Source: Cytobacillus stercorigallinarum
GTDB taxonomy: Bacteria > Bacillota > Bacilli > Bacillales > Cytobacillaceae
Length of the DNA: 64,000 nucleotides
Reading direction: 5' to 3'
Assembly (NCBI RefSeq): GCF_014836495.1
Contig: NZ_JACSQT010000007.1
Span: 157,061 to 221,060 of the forward strand
Below the pieces are notes generated by a model. The model worked only from the letters and a program-made list of their open reading frames with translations. It did not search any database and was not told the origin of the DNA. Shown in pieces: positions 34,833 to 46,626 of the stretch (position 1 is its first letter; each line of letters begins with the position of its first letter). The translations under genes were made by a program, and so were the position numbers.

Positions 34833-34850
34833 ACGTTTCTCCCTCCCTTA

Positions 34851-36215
34851 TTAAACTTTCTTTAATTCTACTCGCTTAATTTCTCCTACAAGGAATAGAT
34901 AACTTAATATTGCGACTAATGCACTTGCACCAACAAACAACAATGCCATATTAAAAGATCCAGTTGTGCCAACGATATAGCCGATAATGATTGGAGTTGT
35001 AATACCTGCTACGTTACCAAAGGTATTAAACAACCCGCCGCTCACCCCTGACATTTCTTTCGGAGAAGTATCTGCGACCACTGCCCATCCCAGTGCCCCA
35101 AATCCTTTTCCAAAAAAGGCAAGAGACATTACAAAAACAACTATCCATTCTGTTGTCACATAGTTAGCAATCACAAGACTCATAGAGAGAAGTAAACCAG
35201 TGATAATTGGTATTTTCCTTGCTGCCGTTATCGAGAAGCCTTTCTTCAATAAAAAATCAGAGAATGTTCCTCCCAATATACCCCCGATAAATCCACAGAT
35301 AGCAGGTAATGAAGCGGCTAAACCTGCCTCTAATATATTCATTCCTCTTTGATCCACTAAATAGACTGGGAACCATGTTAAGAAAAAATATGTCAATGTT
35401 GTTATGCAATATTGACCTAGGTAAACACCAAGAAGCATTTTATTGCTTAATAATTGCTTTATATATTGCCAGTTTGGCCCTTGCTTTTTCTCCTCTTGAC
35501 TGGCCGCATTATCCATATCTACTAATGCGCCACCTTCTTTTATATAATCTAACTCTGCCTGATTAATCTTAGGGTGATCTTTCGGATTATATATCGTTTT
35601 TAACCAAACAAAGGCAACAATGATTCCAATGGCCCCCATGAAAAAGAAGACATATTCCCAACCAAAAGTGAAGGTGATATACCCCATGATAGGTGCGAAT
35701 AGAACGGTAGCAAAGTATTGACCTGAATTGAAGATCGCTGCCGCTGTCCCTCTTTCCGCACTAGGAAACCATGCAGCTACAATCCGACTATTCGCAGGGA
35801 AAGATGGTGATTCAGCCAACCCTACAAAAAATCTTAAAGCAAATAAAATAATGACAACTGTTGTGACTGATTGGAATGAACCTATTAATCCTTGTACAAA
35901 AGTAAACAAAGACCATAGGAAAATACTCCAAAAATAAACACGCTTAGAGCCAAATTTATCAAGCAACCATCCACCAGGAATTTGCCCTAATACATAAGAC
36001 CATGCAAAGGCAGAAAATAAATACCCCATCATAACAGAATTGATACCTAAATCACTTGATAACGCTGGACCGGCAATGGATAAAGTAGCACGATCAGCAT
36101 AGTTGATAACTGTGACAATAAAGATCATTAAAACAATTAACCATCTCGCCTTTGTTTTCTTTCCTGTTGCTGGTGTTATTTGTCTTTCCGATTTAAGGAC
36201 TGCCATGGTAATCAC
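34851..36215 (-). CDS. gudP: Glucarate/galactarate MFS transporter
   Basis: The 454-residue protein has twelve membrane helices, the MFS loop GGWLLDKFGSKRVYFWS near residue 80, and the anion:cation symporter features VINYADRATLSIAGPALSSDLGI. A cytoplasmic loop (GGALVDMDNAASQEEKKQGP) splits the two halves. It imports the hexarate substrate of gudD, 18 bases downstream. I read the start as MITMAVLK or the ATG three codons later. Confidence 0.93.
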   Translation of the reverse strand: MITMAVLKSERQITPATGKKTKARWLIVLMIFIVTVINYADRATLSIAGPALSSDLGINSVMMGYLFSAFAWSYVLGQIPGGWLLDKFGSKRVYFWSIFLWSLFTFVQGLIGSFQSVTTVVIILFALRFFVGLAESPSFPANSRIVAAWFPSAERGTAAAIFNSGQYFATVLFAPIMGYITFTFGWEYVFFFMGAIGIIVAFVWLKTIYNPKDHPKINQAELDYIKEGGALVDMDNAASQEEKKQGPNWQYIKQLLSNKMLLGVYLGQYCITTLTYFFLTWFPVYLVDQRGMNILEAGLAASLPAICGFIGGILGGTFSDFLLKKGFSITAARKIPIITGLLLSMSLVIANYVTTEWIVVFVMSLAFFGKGFGALGWAVVADTSPKEMSGVSGGLFNTFGNVAGITTPIIIGYIVGTTGSFNMALLFVGASALVAILSYLFLVGEIKRVELKKV

Positions 36216-36301
36216 CCTCTTTTATTTTATTGAATGTAAGCGTAAACAATCTACTGTTTTTTAAAATGATGAGTAGACTACACTGCCCACTCATCCTGAT
36301 G

Positions 36302-37762
36302 TTACCCTTTCACAAAAACGGTCTTAATAGATGTGAAGAATTCTTTTGCTGCTTCTCCTTGCTCCCGTGAATGTGAACTAGATTCTTTCATGCCACCGAA
36401 TGGTGCTTGTAATTCAACTCCAGCACTCTCAGCGTTTACTCGAATCAATCCCGCTTCCATCTCTTGCACAAATTTCAGCATTCTTGTAATATTTCCCGTA
36501 AAAATCGACGCACTTAAGCCATAGGCTGAATCATTAGCTAAATCAATTGCTCTTTCCATAGAAGAAACTTTCATAAGGGCAATAACTGGTCCAAAGATCT
36601 CTTCTCTAGCAATTGCTATATTCTGATCCGCTACTTCAAAGATAGTTGGTTCGATAAAGTAACCATTATTTACCTTGTCCTCATACGGTTTGCCACCTAA
36701 AATGAGCTTTGCACCTTCATTGATCCCTGTTTGAATGGCTTGTAATACACTCTTATATTGTGTTTCACTTGCACACGGCCCCATCCAACTATCTGCATGA
36801 ATACCTGCTCCAATGGTAATTTTCTTTGTTTCGGCAATAAGCTTTTTTATGAATCTATCATATATTGTTTCTTCAACAATCACGCGGCTCGTTGCTGTAC
36901 ACTTTTGTCCAGTAGAAAGAAATGCACCTTTAATAACAGCGTCCACCGCTAACTCTATATCAGCGTCTCCAGCGACAATTACCGGATTTTTTCCTCCCAT
37001 CTCAAGCTGGTACTTCGCTCCACGTTTCATCGCCTCATGAGCGATTGATTTACCAACTGCATTTGAACCAGTAAATGTAATCCCTTTAATTTCTGGGTGT
37101 GCGGCTATACCTCCACCAACAATCGTCCCTGATCCTGTTACCATATTCAGAACACCCTTAGGTAATCCAGCGTCTGCAAAGCATTTGGCAATTTTCGCAA
37201 ATGTAACAGCGCTTTCACTGGCTGGCTTTATAACCACTGTATTGCCATAAATCAAAGCTGGTGCCACCTTCCAAATCGGAATAGCAACTGGAAAATTCCA
37301 CGGAGTGATAACCCCCACAACTCCTAGAGGTACCCTTGTAGTAAACATCAGCGCTTCATTATCAGTAGATGGAATGACATCCCCTACTTTCCTCATTCCT
37401 TCTCCGGCATAATATTTTAAAATCGCTATGCCTCGTTTCGTTTCACCCTTCGTCTCAGCCAGCGTTTTTCCCATTTCCCTTGTCGCACATTCAGCAATTT
37501 CTTCTAACCGTTCCTCCATTATGGCTGCTACTTTATAAAGTATTTCGCCTCGCTCTGAGCCACTTAAACCTCTCCATGTCTTCTGAGCATTTTTCGCTGC
37601 CTCCACCGCTTTATCTAGATCCTCTTTTGTTGACAATTGGATATGACCAACGATTTCTTCTGGTGCAGCTGGATTTATACTTTCAATTGTCTCATTTGAA
37701 GTGGACTCTACCCATTCTCCATTAATATAATTCAAGTAGTTCGCAGTTGTAACTGTACTCAT
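36302..37762 (-). CDS. Alpha-ketoglutaric semialdehyde dehydrogenase-type aldehyde dehydrogenase
   Basis: The 486-residue NAD(P) enzyme has [18 protein letters not shown] near residue 150, catalytic Glu in [13 protein letters not shown] near 255, and catalytic Cys in [14 protein letters not shown] near 289. In glucarate catabolism the B. subtilis orthologue (YcbD/GucD) oxidises 2,5-dioxopentanoate to 2-oxoglutarate, and its position here supports the same step. It starts 5 bases after the dehydratase gene. Confidence 0.93.
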   Translation of the reverse strand: MSTVTTANYLNYINGEWVESTSNETIESINPAAPEEIVGHIQLSTKEDLDKAVEAAKNAQKTWRGLSGSERGEILYKVAAIMEERLEEIAECATREMGKTLAETKGETKRGIAILKYYAGEGMRKVGDVIPSTDNEALMFTTRVPLGVVGVITPWNFPVAIPIWKVAPALIYGNTVVIKPASESAVTFAKIAKCFADAGLPKGVLNMVTGSGTIVGGGIAAHPEIKGITFTGSNAVGKSIAHEAMKRGAKYQLEMGGKNPVIVAGDADIELAVDAVIKGAFLSTGQKCTATSRVIVEETIYDRFIKKLIAETKKITIGAGIHADSWMGPCASETQYKSVLQAIQTGINEGAKLILGGKPYEDKVNNGYFIEPTIFEVADQNIAIAREEIFGPVIALMKVSSMERAIDLANDSAYGLSASIFTGNITRMLKFVQEMEAGLIRVNAESAGVELQAPFGGMKESSSHSREQGEAAKEFFTSIKTVFVKG

Positions 37763-37766
37763 TTGC

Positions 37767-38699
37767 TTACCCCCTTACCATCTTTTGTTTCTTCGGATAC
37801 TTCTCTTTAGCCAACTGCAAAATACTTTCTAATTGTTTGTAATGTTCAGGTTCTACGGGTGTGAATGGTGCACGTACCCTGTTTTTCACAGGTAGCCCTG
37901 TCAGTTCCATGCCTGCTTTAATTAACGAGACTGCGTAGCCCTTGCGCTGCTTACGAATTTCATTTATTGGTAGAATAATATCTTTGTATATTTCATGTAC
38001 CATTTCGCTGTTCCCTTGCAACAAAGCATGGTAAAACTGTCTTGAAATATGAGGGATATAATTTGAAATCGCGGAAGAATATGAATCAAACCCTAACGGG
38101 ATGTAAGCCGGCATTGTCACTTCTGCCATAGGCATGCCATTGAGCCAACTTAAACGGTTACCAAAGCGATTGGTTAGACAAATATTCAGTTCCATATTCC
38201 CTACACCATCTTTTAGCCCAACAAGTTGCTCTAAATCTAGTAATTTCTCTAATGTGCTAAGTTGTAAAATCGCGTTATTTCTTTGATAAACAATAGCATT
38301 TAGTGAAGTTTCTGAGATTACTTGATACAGATAATCATATAACCCCTCTTGTTCACCTTCTGCTAAATAGGGAGGTAATACAAGAAAGCCATCTGCTTTT
38401 TTATTCTCTGATATGCGTGCATATGAAAGAGCATCCTGAATATTTCCACCTACACCTGTATAAACAGGTACCTTACCACCGGTTTCTTGGATGGCAACAT
38501 CAATCATGATTTCATATTCCTCTTTACTTAATGATTGGAACTCTCCTGATCCACATGCGATAAAGATTGCCTCTAATCCTTCTTCGAGCAAAAATCGAAT
38601 ATTAACTGCTAACGCTTTTTCGTCTAACTTTCCATTTTCATCAAATGGAGCTACAGGGAATCCGAGAATACCTGTAGGTGCTTTTCTAGATGAATGCAT
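37767..38699 (-). CDS. 5-dehydro-4-deoxyglucarate dehydratase
   Basis: The 310-residue TIM-barrel enzyme of the DapA family has [15 protein letters not shown] near residue 48, the catalytic Tyr in IVYQRNNA near 143, and the Schiff-base Lys in VGLKDGVGN near 166. It converts 5-dehydro-4-deoxyglucarate to 2,5-dioxopentanoate with loss of CO2, the step after gudD. It is first in the operon (ycbC position) and has a GntR operator 36-46 bases upstream. Confidence 0.93.
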   Translation of the reverse strand: MHSSRKAPTGILGFPVAPFDENGKLDEKALAVNIRFLLEEGLEAIFIACGSGEFQSLSKEEYEIMIDVAIQETGGKVPVYTGVGGNIQDALSYARISENKKADGFLVLPPYLAEGEQEGLYDYLYQVISETSLNAIVYQRNNAILQLSTLEKLLDLEQLVGLKDGVGNMELNICLTNRFGNRLSWLNGMPMAEVTMPAYIPLGFDSYSSAISNYIPHISRQFYHALLQGNSEMVHEIYKDIILPINEIRKQRKGYAVSLIKAGMELTGLPVKNRVRAPFTPVEPEHYKQLESILQLAKEKYPKKQKMVRG

Positions 38700-38734
38700 G
38701 TTTCATTCCTCCCTTTTCAATTTGTTATGTATAA

Positions 38735-38745
38735 TTGTAAGACAA
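38735..38745. promoter_or_regulatory. Candidate FCD-GntR operator upstream of the glucarate operon
   Basis: TTGTAAGACAA fits the FadR-subfamily pattern TNGTNNNACNA. The identical 11-mer, inside ATTGTAAGACAAAT, is found upstream of garD. Confidence 0.7.
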
Positions 38746-38821
38746 ATTAAATTAACTGACAATATATTTTTTGAAAATTTTATTTATTTTTCTGAAGGGC
38801 TTGCTATTCTTTTAATTCTAT

Positions 38822-38832
38822 TTGTATTACAA
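38822..38832. promoter_or_regulatory. Candidate FCD-GntR operator upstream of the regulator gene
   Basis: TTGTATTACAA is a perfect odd palindrome fitting TNGTNNNACNA, 42 bases before the regulator start. It suggests autoregulation and divergent control with the site at 38735. Confidence 0.65.
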
Positions 38833-38873
38833 TTAGATTAATTAAACTACTGTAATTTGGATGGTGGACAATT

Positions 38874-39560
38874 GTGAAGAAAGATGCACTTGATTTAATT
38901 AGTAGCCAAGTCGTACGAAAAACATTGGCTCAGCAAGTAGAGGAACAAATCATTGATTTATTAATTTCAAATAAACTTAAACCCGGTGATAAACTACCTC
39001 CGGAAATGGAATTAATGGAACTTCTAGGTGTCAGTCGTCCCGTCATGAGAGAGGCGATGACTTCTCTAGAATCTCTTGGTATTGTAAAAAGAAAAACGAG
39101 AGATGGTACTTACTTTACAGAGAGCATTAGTAATAAACCATTTTCTACTATGCTTTCCCTAGTAAGTGACAATATTGAAGCAATCGTTGAAGCACGCACC
39201 TCTTTAGAACTAGGCCTTGTCACATATGCAGCAGAGAAAATGACTGCTGAAACACTTGAAGCATTGAATGATACAATTATCCAAATGGAAAATTCAGTCG
39301 ACAACGAATACGGTGAACATGACCTTATGTTTCATCGAATCATAGCCCTTAGTGTAAATAATCCTGTCTTACAAGGAATGATTGATTCGCTCTTACTCTC
39401 ACATGTAAAAATCAATGCACAAATCAAATATCGTGAAAAAGAAAAAACAATCAAACATCATAAAGCCATTTATGAAGCACTCAAGGAAAAAAAACCTCAA
39501 GCTGCCTTTCAAGCAATGTACAATCATTTAAAGTTTGTTGAAAGAAAAGTATTAGAATAA
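38874..39560 (+). CDS. GntR-family regulator with FCD domain (hexarate regulon)
   Basis: The 228-residue protein has an N-terminal winged helix (QVEEQIIDLLISNKLKPGDKLPPEMELMELLGVSRPVMREAMTSLESLGIVKRK) and a C-terminal FCD helical domain (VEARTSLELGLVTYAAEKM, EHDLMFHRIIALSVNNPVLQGM, with metal-type D and H residues). It is divergent from the glucarate operon and convergent with garD, the B. subtilis ycbG position. Three operator-like sites match its subfamily. It probably represses both units in the absence of hexarate. The start could be GTG 38874. Confidence 0.92.
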   Translation: MKKDALDLISSQVVRKTLAQQVEEQIIDLLISNKLKPGDKLPPEMELMELLGVSRPVMREAMTSLESLGIVKRKTRDGTYFTESISNKPFSTMLSLVSDNIEAIVEARTSLELGLVTYAAEKMTAETLEALNDTIIQMENSVDNEYGEHDLMFHRIIALSVNNPVLQGMIDSLLLSHVKINAQIKYREKEKTIKHHKAIYEALKEKKPQAAFQAMYNHLKFVERKVLE

Positions 39561-39565
39561 AAAAA

Positions 39566-39608
39566 CGAACCCAAACCGTATGTAAACGGTACTGGGTTCG
39601 CTTTTTTT
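39566..39608. terminator. Bidirectional terminator between gntR and garD
   Basis: CGAACCCA and TGGGTTCG form the base of a hairpin with an inner ACCGT/ACGGT pairing. A T-run follows on both strands. Confidence 0.88.
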
Positions 39609-39614
39609 ATCTGC

Positions 39615-41150
39615 TTAGGTAATCGGCGCAGGATTAAATAGAGCTAAATCATTATGAAGCCCCCATTGATCTGCCCATGTCTTTCTTTCTCCACTTGCTA
39701 CTTCAATAATGTGGTGGAATATTTCCCATCCTACATCTTCAATTGTTGCTTCACCTGTGGCAATCGTACCTGCATTTACATCAATTAAATCATTCCACTG
39801 TTCTGCTAAAGTATTTCTTGTGGATACTTTGATAACGGGTGCCATTGCCAAACCATACGGTGTACCTCTACCAGTTGTAAACACTTGCAGATGCATGCCA
39901 GAAGCTAACTGTAATGTACCGCATACGAAATCACTTGCCGGTGTGGCCGCATAAAGGAGGCCTTTCTGTATTGCCTTTTCTCCTGGTGCAAGTACACCAG
40001 AAATAGCACTACTACCCGATTTCACAATTGAACCCAATGATTTCTCAACAATATTAGAAAGACCTCCTTTTTTATTGCCAGGAGATGGGTTCGCACTTCG
40101 ATCTGCTTTACCTTTTTGAAGATACTCATCATACCATTGCATTTCCTTAATTAAAGCGTTTCCAATCTCTTCCGTTTCGCAACGAGGTGTCAGAAGATGA
40201 ACTGCATCCCTTACTTCAGTTACTTCAGAAAACATGACGGTCGCACCAGCTCTTACTAAAAGGTCAGCGGCATAACCAACAGCAGGATTTGCTGTAACAC
40301 CTGAAAAAGCATCACTTCCCCCACATTGTAAGCCGACCACTAAATCGCTTACTGAGCAAATTTCTCTTTTGCGAAGGTTTAGTTTCTCTAACTTTTCTTC
40401 GGCCATTTTCATAATGCTTGCTACCATATCTGAGAAGCCTGCTTGCTCTTGTAATGACAATATGTCTCGATCTTTACCATCAGGTGTGAGCATTAATGGA
40501 GATAACTTCTCACAACCGAGACCGATAATTAAAGCTTCTCCCCCAAAGTTCGGATGTTTAGCTAAATTCTGCAATGTCCTTATCGGGATTACCGCCTCAG
40601 GGGCTTGGATGGCTACTCCACATCCATACTGATGATTAATAGCTACAACATCATCTACATTTGGATAGTTTGGTAGTAATTCTTTTTTTATTCTCCTCAC
40701 AGCAAAATCAAGTACACCTACAACACATTGCACGCTTGTTGATATTCCCAAAATATTCTTTATTCCTACGCTTCCATCAGGATTGCGAAACCCTCGGAAT
40801 GTATAGCCCTCTAATGGTGGAAGGGAATCAGGCACACGATTCGCTATATCTAGCTTATGTAAATCTGGTGGTACTGGAAGCTCAACCATCGACTCTTCTA
40901 CCCAACTTCCTTTCTTAATAGGTTTCAGAGCTGTCCCTATCACCTCACCATAACGGATAATCTCACCCTTTTCAGCAATATCTTTAAGTGCTACCTTATG
41001 TCCTTCTGGTACTCTACTAGTAAGAACAAGCCCGCTAGAAAAAGTTGTACCTTCTTTTAACCCACCAGCATTAACAACAATTGCTACATTATCTTTTTCA
41101 TGAACTTTTATAAAAAGGGGCTCTTCTTTTCGTTTTGTATTCGATTGCAT
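39615..41150 (-). CDS. garD: Galactarate dehydratase (UxaA/GarD family)
   Basis: I place the start at ATG 41150 (GAGGAGGGATG upstream), giving 511 residues. The N-terminal SAF domain (residues 10-100) is followed by the altronase/galactarate dehydratase body with [33 protein letters not shown] and [16 protein letters not shown], motifs of iron-dependent hexarate dehydratases. It makes 5-dehydro-4-deoxyglucarate from galactarate, feeding the same pathway as gudD. Operator TTGTAAGACAA is at 41177. Confidence 0.92.
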   Translation of the reverse strand: MQSNTKRKEEPLFIKVHEKDNVAIVVNAGGLKEGTTFSSGLVLTSRVPEGHKVALKDIAEKGEIIRYGEVIGTALKPIKKGSWVEESMVELPVPPDLHKLDIANRVPDSLPPLEGYTFRGFRNPDGSVGIKNILGISTSVQCVVGVLDFAVRRIKKELLPNYPNVDDVVAINHQYGCGVAIQAPEAVIPIRTLQNLAKHPNFGGEALIIGLGCEKLSPLMLTPDGKDRDILSLQEQAGFSDMVASIMKMAEEKLEKLNLRKREICSVSDLVVGLQCGGSDAFSGVTANPAVGYAADLLVRAGATVMFSEVTEVRDAVHLLTPRCETEEIGNALIKEMQWYDEYLQKGKADRSANPSPGNKKGGLSNIVEKSLGSIVKSGSSAISGVLAPGEKAIQKGLLYAATPASDFVCGTLQLASGMHLQVFTTGRGTPYGLAMAPVIKVSTRNTLAEQWNDLIDVNAGTIATGEATIEDVGWEIFHHIIEVASGERKTWADQWGLHNDLALFNPAPIT

Positions 41151-41176
41151 AAAACATCCCTCCTCATTTTGTATTA

Positions 41177-41187
41177 TTGTAAGACAA
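41177..41187. promoter_or_regulatory. Candidate FCD-GntR operator upstream of garD
   Basis: TTGTAAGACAA, identical to the site at 38735, lies 27 bases before the garD start, where bound repressor would block transcription. Confidence 0.7.
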
Positions 41188-41353
41188 ATATACACAACGG
41201 TCAATAAATAGTAAGAATATTTTTAAAAATATATCATTTGCATTGAAGTCAAGCTTTTATTTATTATAGAAAAAGTAAGTATAGAGGAAAGCCAGTAATA
41301 TATTACTATTTTTGATACAGTATACAGATTACATAAATAGCGTTATAATTTAT

Positions 41354-41365
41354 ATTGTCGACAAT
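41354..41365. promoter_or_regulatory. 12-bp palindrome before the alcohol dehydrogenase gene
   Basis: ATTGTCGACAAT is a perfect palindrome about 78 bases upstream of ATG 41443, close to a TATAAT at 41344. It may be an operator for an unlinked regulator. Confidence 0.45.
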
Positions 41366-41442
41366 GTACAATTATAATTTCAATTTAATTGGCGAATCCT
41401 AGGTGAGAACCATGGTAAAACTTATAGAAAGAAGGGGTTAAT

Positions 41443-42393
41443 ATGAAAGGCTGGGAATTTACAGCAACCAATGTACCATTAAAATTAGTAGAAAAACCAG
41501 ATCCAGTAGCAACTGAGGGTCGTGTGATTATCGATGTAAAGGCAGCTGGACTTTGTCATTCTGATGTAGGCGCTCTGAATGATCCAAAATGGATGGATAT
41601 TATTGAGAAAAAACCAATCATTATGGGACATGAAGTAGCAGGTATAATTACTGAAGTCGGTGAAGGTGTAACCGATTTCAAAGTAGGAGACCGTGTGGGT
41701 GTTTGTCCTATTAGCTTAGTTGGTATGGGACCTGGATATGGTTATGATGGAGGCTATTCAAATAAAGTATCTGCACCTGCAGTTGACCTTGTTCCCATTC
41801 CTGATGGTGTGACTTATGCACAAGCTGCAGCTGGCACCGATGCAGGAATGACTTCTTATCACGCAATGTTCAAACGTGGTGAAGCTAAACCAGGAATGAA
41901 AGTTGCAGTAATTGGTATCGGCGGATTGGGCCAAATTGCTGCTCGCGCAGCTGTTGTTGCTGGCATTGAAACGTATGCAGTAGATGTAAGCCCTAAAGCA
42001 CGTGAATTAGCTAAAGAAATTGGTGTAAAAGATGTCTTTGAAGATATTAAAGAATTAGCCGATATTGCACCAGATTTAGTTGTCGATTATGCAGGCTTTG
42101 GCACAACAACAGCTGGCGCAATCGATGTTGTGGCACCCGGTGGTAAAGTAGTATTAGTAGGTATGGGGAAACTAGAATCGACTATTAATACTGATCCACT
42201 TATTTTAAAAGCAGCCAGCCTACTTGGAAGTGTTGGTGGAGATAAATACGATATTGCAGAAGTATATAAATTAATGGCTTCAGGCGATATCAATCCAGCC
42301 ATTTCTGAAATCACATTTGATGAAATTGGTGAAGGATTAGCTCGTTTAGAACGTCATGAAGTGACAGGACGTTTAGTAGCAATTATGGATTAA
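41443..42393 (+). CDS. Zinc-type alcohol dehydrogenase lacking the structural zinc loop
   Basis: The 316-residue MDR-family protein keeps the catalytic zinc ligands (Cys in LCHSD near residue 38, GHE near 61) and the Rossmann motif GIGGLGQIAAR near 157. After GVCPIS the usual four-cysteine structural zinc loop (about 25-30 residues) is missing, which explains the short length against about 340. The acidic residue in YAVDVSPKA suggests NAD. The substrate is unknown. AAGGGG precedes ATG 41443 and it is a single-gene unit. Confidence 0.88.
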   Translation: MKGWEFTATNVPLKLVEKPDPVATEGRVIIDVKAAGLCHSDVGALNDPKWMDIIEKKPIIMGHEVAGIITEVGEGVTDFKVGDRVGVCPISLVGMGPGYGYDGGYSNKVSAPAVDLVPIPDGVTYAQAAAGTDAGMTSYHAMFKRGEAKPGMKVAVIGIGGLGQIAARAAVVAGIETYAVDVSPKARELAKEIGVKDVFEDIKELADIAPDLVVDYAGFGTTTAGAIDVVAPGGKVVLVGMGKLESTINTDPLILKAASLLGSVGGDKYDIAEVYKLMASGDINPAISEITFDEIGEGLARLERHEVTGRLVAIMD

Positions 42394-42396
42394 TCG

Positions 42397-42434
42397 AAAG
42401 GGGTTTGGAAATTATTTTATTCCAAACCCCTTTT
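42397..42434 (+). terminator. Terminator after the alcohol dehydrogenase gene
   Basis: AAAGGGGTTTGGAA and TTCCAAACCCCTTT form a long perfect stem with TTTTTT. Confidence 0.92.
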
Positions 42435-42591
42435 TTGTCATGTGATTAACTAAACTTTTATTTGAGGAAGATATAGCACATAGAACATAATTTTGTAAAG
42501 AGCTTTTCTGAAAAAGCAAATACACGGGATTCTATCTCAGTCATTTTGCGCTTCAAAATTTAAGTGCCTCTATTTCTAGATTCGGTTTTTT

Positions 42592-43250
42592 CTAAGAAAG
42601 AGCATGCGATGACAACAGTGTCAGCTTTGCGGTCCTTATTTTCTGGCTCATTGAATTTTTAGCATCGAGTCCGGCTTTTGATACGTTTATTTTCTGGCTC
42701 ACCGGTTTTTTTGCATCGAGTCCCATTTTTGCCTCGCTCATTTTCTGGCTCATCGGTTTTTTAGCATTGATTCCGACTTTTGATACGCTCATTTTCTGGC
42801 TCATCGGTTTTTTAGCATCGAGTCCCTCTTTTGATTCGCTCATTTTATGGCTCACCGGTTTTTTAGCATCAGTTCCGACTTTTCCTACGCTCATTTTCTG
42901 GCTCACCGGATTTTCAGCATCGATTCCCTCTTTTGCCTTGCTTATTTTCTTGCTCACCGGTTTTTTAGCATTGATTCCGACTTTTGATACGCTCATTTTC
43001 TGGCTCATCGGTTTTTTAGCATCGGTTCCGACTTTTCCTACGCTTATTTTCTGGCTCATCGGTTTTTTTGCATCCATTCCGACTTTTGACTCGCTCATTT
43101 CCTGGCTCACCGGTTTTTTAGCATCGGTTTCGACTTTTGACTCGCTCATTTTCTTGCTCACCGGTTTTTTAGCATCGGTTTCGACCTTTGACTCGCTCAT
43201 TTTCTGGCTCACCAGATTTTCAGCATCGATTCCTTCTTTTACGACGACGC
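42592..43250 (-). repeat. 51-bp tandem repeat array (array 2)
   Basis: About twelve copies of a 51-bp unit read on the minus strand as 17 residues of the form MSESKVGTDAKKPVSQK. The frame is open from a TAG near 43260 to a TGA-type stop at 42592, with GTG 43212 as the only formal start and no ribosome site. Variation falls mostly in the V-x-x-D part, while AKKPxSxK is conserved. At DNA level the unit aligns with array 1 (AGC, CAAAAGT, ATCGA, GC and AA at matching positions), so both belong to one repeat family. It may be a lysine-rich repeat protein or non-coding. Confidence 0.88.
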
Positions 43251-43401
43251 TATTATTCTACTGATTTTTAACAACGAGCCCAGGGACTTTGAATCGAGTA
43301 AAACAGTTTGCATATACAAAGTCGGGAAAGCTCTTTAAGTTCTTTCCTAAAAAAGAAGCACGCACAGCTCTTTAATCCATACGTACTTCTACTAATTAGA
43401 A

Positions 43402-45012
43402 TCATGCCTTATTCATTTCCTCTTGCAACTCTGCTCTCATTTTCTCAGTCATTTGTTCATCCCAAGCAAAATAATCACTCATAAATGTCACAACTGCTTC
43501 ACTATATTTCATTGCCCATTGTTTATTAAACAGTATGGCGCTTGTGCGTCGCATAAAGTAATCGGTTGGGGTTTTGGTCATTTCTTCTTCAAGGCTATAG
43601 ATTAATGTAGCATAGGCTTCAAGGGATAGATTGACTTTATCATGCTCACCCTTAGCTTTTTTAGCGATTTCGAATACTTGTTTGACATTAGAGCCATAGC
43701 GTTCGACTATGCGCTTTGCTTCTTGTTCTGTAAAGCCGATTGCTTTACCATTCTTTATTTGTTCTTCCACGAAAGACTGATAGCCATTAGAACCACCTAC
43801 TTCACCGCCTGATAAAATGATGTGATCTGTTTGACATGATTGGTTGTTTCCTAATCTCTCTGCGACAACATCAACTGTTTTCTCAGCCATTTTGCGGTAG
43901 CCTGTTAGTTTGCCACCTGCAATGGTGATGAGTCCAGTATCCGAATAGAATATTTCATCTTTACGTGAGATTTCGGATTCTTTTTTTCCTTCTTCGTAGA
44001 TGAGTGGACGAACACCCGCCCAATGTGATTCGATCTGGTCTTTAGACAGTGATAATGTTGGGAAAACAAGTTCTACTGTTTTTAGTAGATAGTCTCGGTC
44101 TTCTTCTGTCATTTCTGGATTTACGAGGTCTCCCTCGTATTTAGTATCTGTTGTGCCTAAATATGTTTTCCCATTACGTGGAATGGCAAATACCATTCTT
44201 TTATCTGGTGTGTCAAAGTAAACAGCGTTTTGTAACGGAAAGTCTTGTTGGTCGAATACTAAGTGGACACCCTTTGTATGAAATAATTTCTTACCGCTTA
44301 GAGAGCCATCTTTTTTCCTTAGCCCATCTACCCAGATACCTGTAGCATTGACAACTTCTTTCGCATAAATAGGGAAAGCTTCGCCAGATAATACGTCGAC
44401 TGCCTTCACACCAATGACTTTGCCATTTTCATAAATAAAGTCGTCTGCTTTGACATAGTTTGCTAAGGTTGCACCGAGTTCATCTGCTTTTTTAGCGACT
44501 TCAAGTGTAAGACGGGCATCATCCGTTTTATATTCTACATAGTAACCTGCACCTTTCAGGGTGTCTTTTACAAGTAATGGCTCTTTTTTCATTGCCTCTT
44601 CTTTAGATAGCATCTTCCGTCTTTCACTTTTCTTAACACCTGCAAGAAAGTCGTAAACTCTTAATCCAATACCAGTAGTAAACGGTCCAAATGTACCTCC
44701 TTTAATTAACGGAAGCAACATCCATTCAGGATTGGTAACATGGGGTGCATTTTCATAAACGATGGCTCTTTCTTTACCGACCTCTGCCACAACACCTATT
44801 TGCATTTGTTTTAAATAACGTAGCCCACCATGAACAAGTTTTGTCGAGCGACTACTTGTGCCAGCAGCAAAATCCTGCATATCAATTAGTCCTGTATCTA
44901 AGCCACGTGACTGGGCATCAAGAGCAATTCCAGCTCCAGTAATCCCACCTCCGAGTACAAGTAAATCAAATTTTTTGTTCTTCAATTCGTTTAAGTTTGC
45001 GTTTCTATTCAT
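43402..45012 (-). CDS. glpD: Glycerol-3-phosphate dehydrogenase (aerobic, FAD)
   Basis: I place the start at ATG 45012 (GGAAGGATGG upstream), giving 536 residues. FAD-binding LLVLGGGITGAGIALDAQ lies near residue 20, followed by SSRSTKLVHGGLRYLKQ near 55 and GKTYLGTTDTKYEGD near 270. It oxidises glycerol-3-phosphate to DHAP at the membrane and passes electrons to the quinone pool. It follows glpK, and its own leader terminator (45041-45084) indicates GlpP control. Confidence 0.95.
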   Translation of the reverse strand: MNRNANLNELKNKKFDLLVLGGGITGAGIALDAQSRGLDTGLIDMQDFAAGTSSRSTKLVHGGLRYLKQMQIGVVAEVGKERAIVYENAPHVTNPEWMLLPLIKGGTFGPFTTGIGLRVYDFLAGVKKSERRKMLSKEEAMKKEPLLVKDTLKGAGYYVEYKTDDARLTLEVAKKADELGATLANYVKADDFIYENGKVIGVKAVDVLSGEAFPIYAKEVVNATGIWVDGLRKKDGSLSGKKLFHTKGVHLVFDQQDFPLQNAVYFDTPDKRMVFAIPRNGKTYLGTTDTKYEGDLVNPEMTEEDRDYLLKTVELVFPTLSLSKDQIESHWAGVRPLIYEEGKKESEISRKDEIFYSDTGLITIAGGKLTGYRKMAEKTVDVVAERLGNNQSCQTDHIILSGGEVGGSNGYQSFVEEQIKNGKAIGFTEQEAKRIVERYGSNVKQVFEIAKKAKGEHDKVNLSLEAYATLIYSLEEEMTKTPTDYFMRRTSAILFNKQWAMKYSEAVVTFMSDYFAWDEQMTEKMRAELQEEMNKA

Positions 45013-45040
45013 CTTCTGTCCATCCTTCCTTGGATAAAAG

Positions 45041-45084
45041 AAAAGACCGCAAATAGCCCTTATGTACAGGGGTGATTTGCGGTC
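45041..45084 (-). promoter_or_regulatory. glpD leader terminator, GlpP antitermination target
   Basis: On the minus strand GACCGCAAAT pairs with ATTTGCGGTC, then TTTTC. It lies between glpK and glpD. In B. subtilis the equivalent glpD leader terminator is overridden by GlpP with glycerol-3-phosphate. Confidence 0.8.
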
Positions 45085-45116
45085 TCTCATTCTCCAACAT
45101 TTTATATTAACTTGTT

Positions 45117-46619
<1,503 letters not shown>

Positions 46620-46626
46620 CTATTTT

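Noticed and set aside
42767-43264. Plus-strand hydrophobic repeat frame in array 2
   Set aside because: Same reason as for array 1; the minus frame matches the other array while the plus frame only mirrors it.
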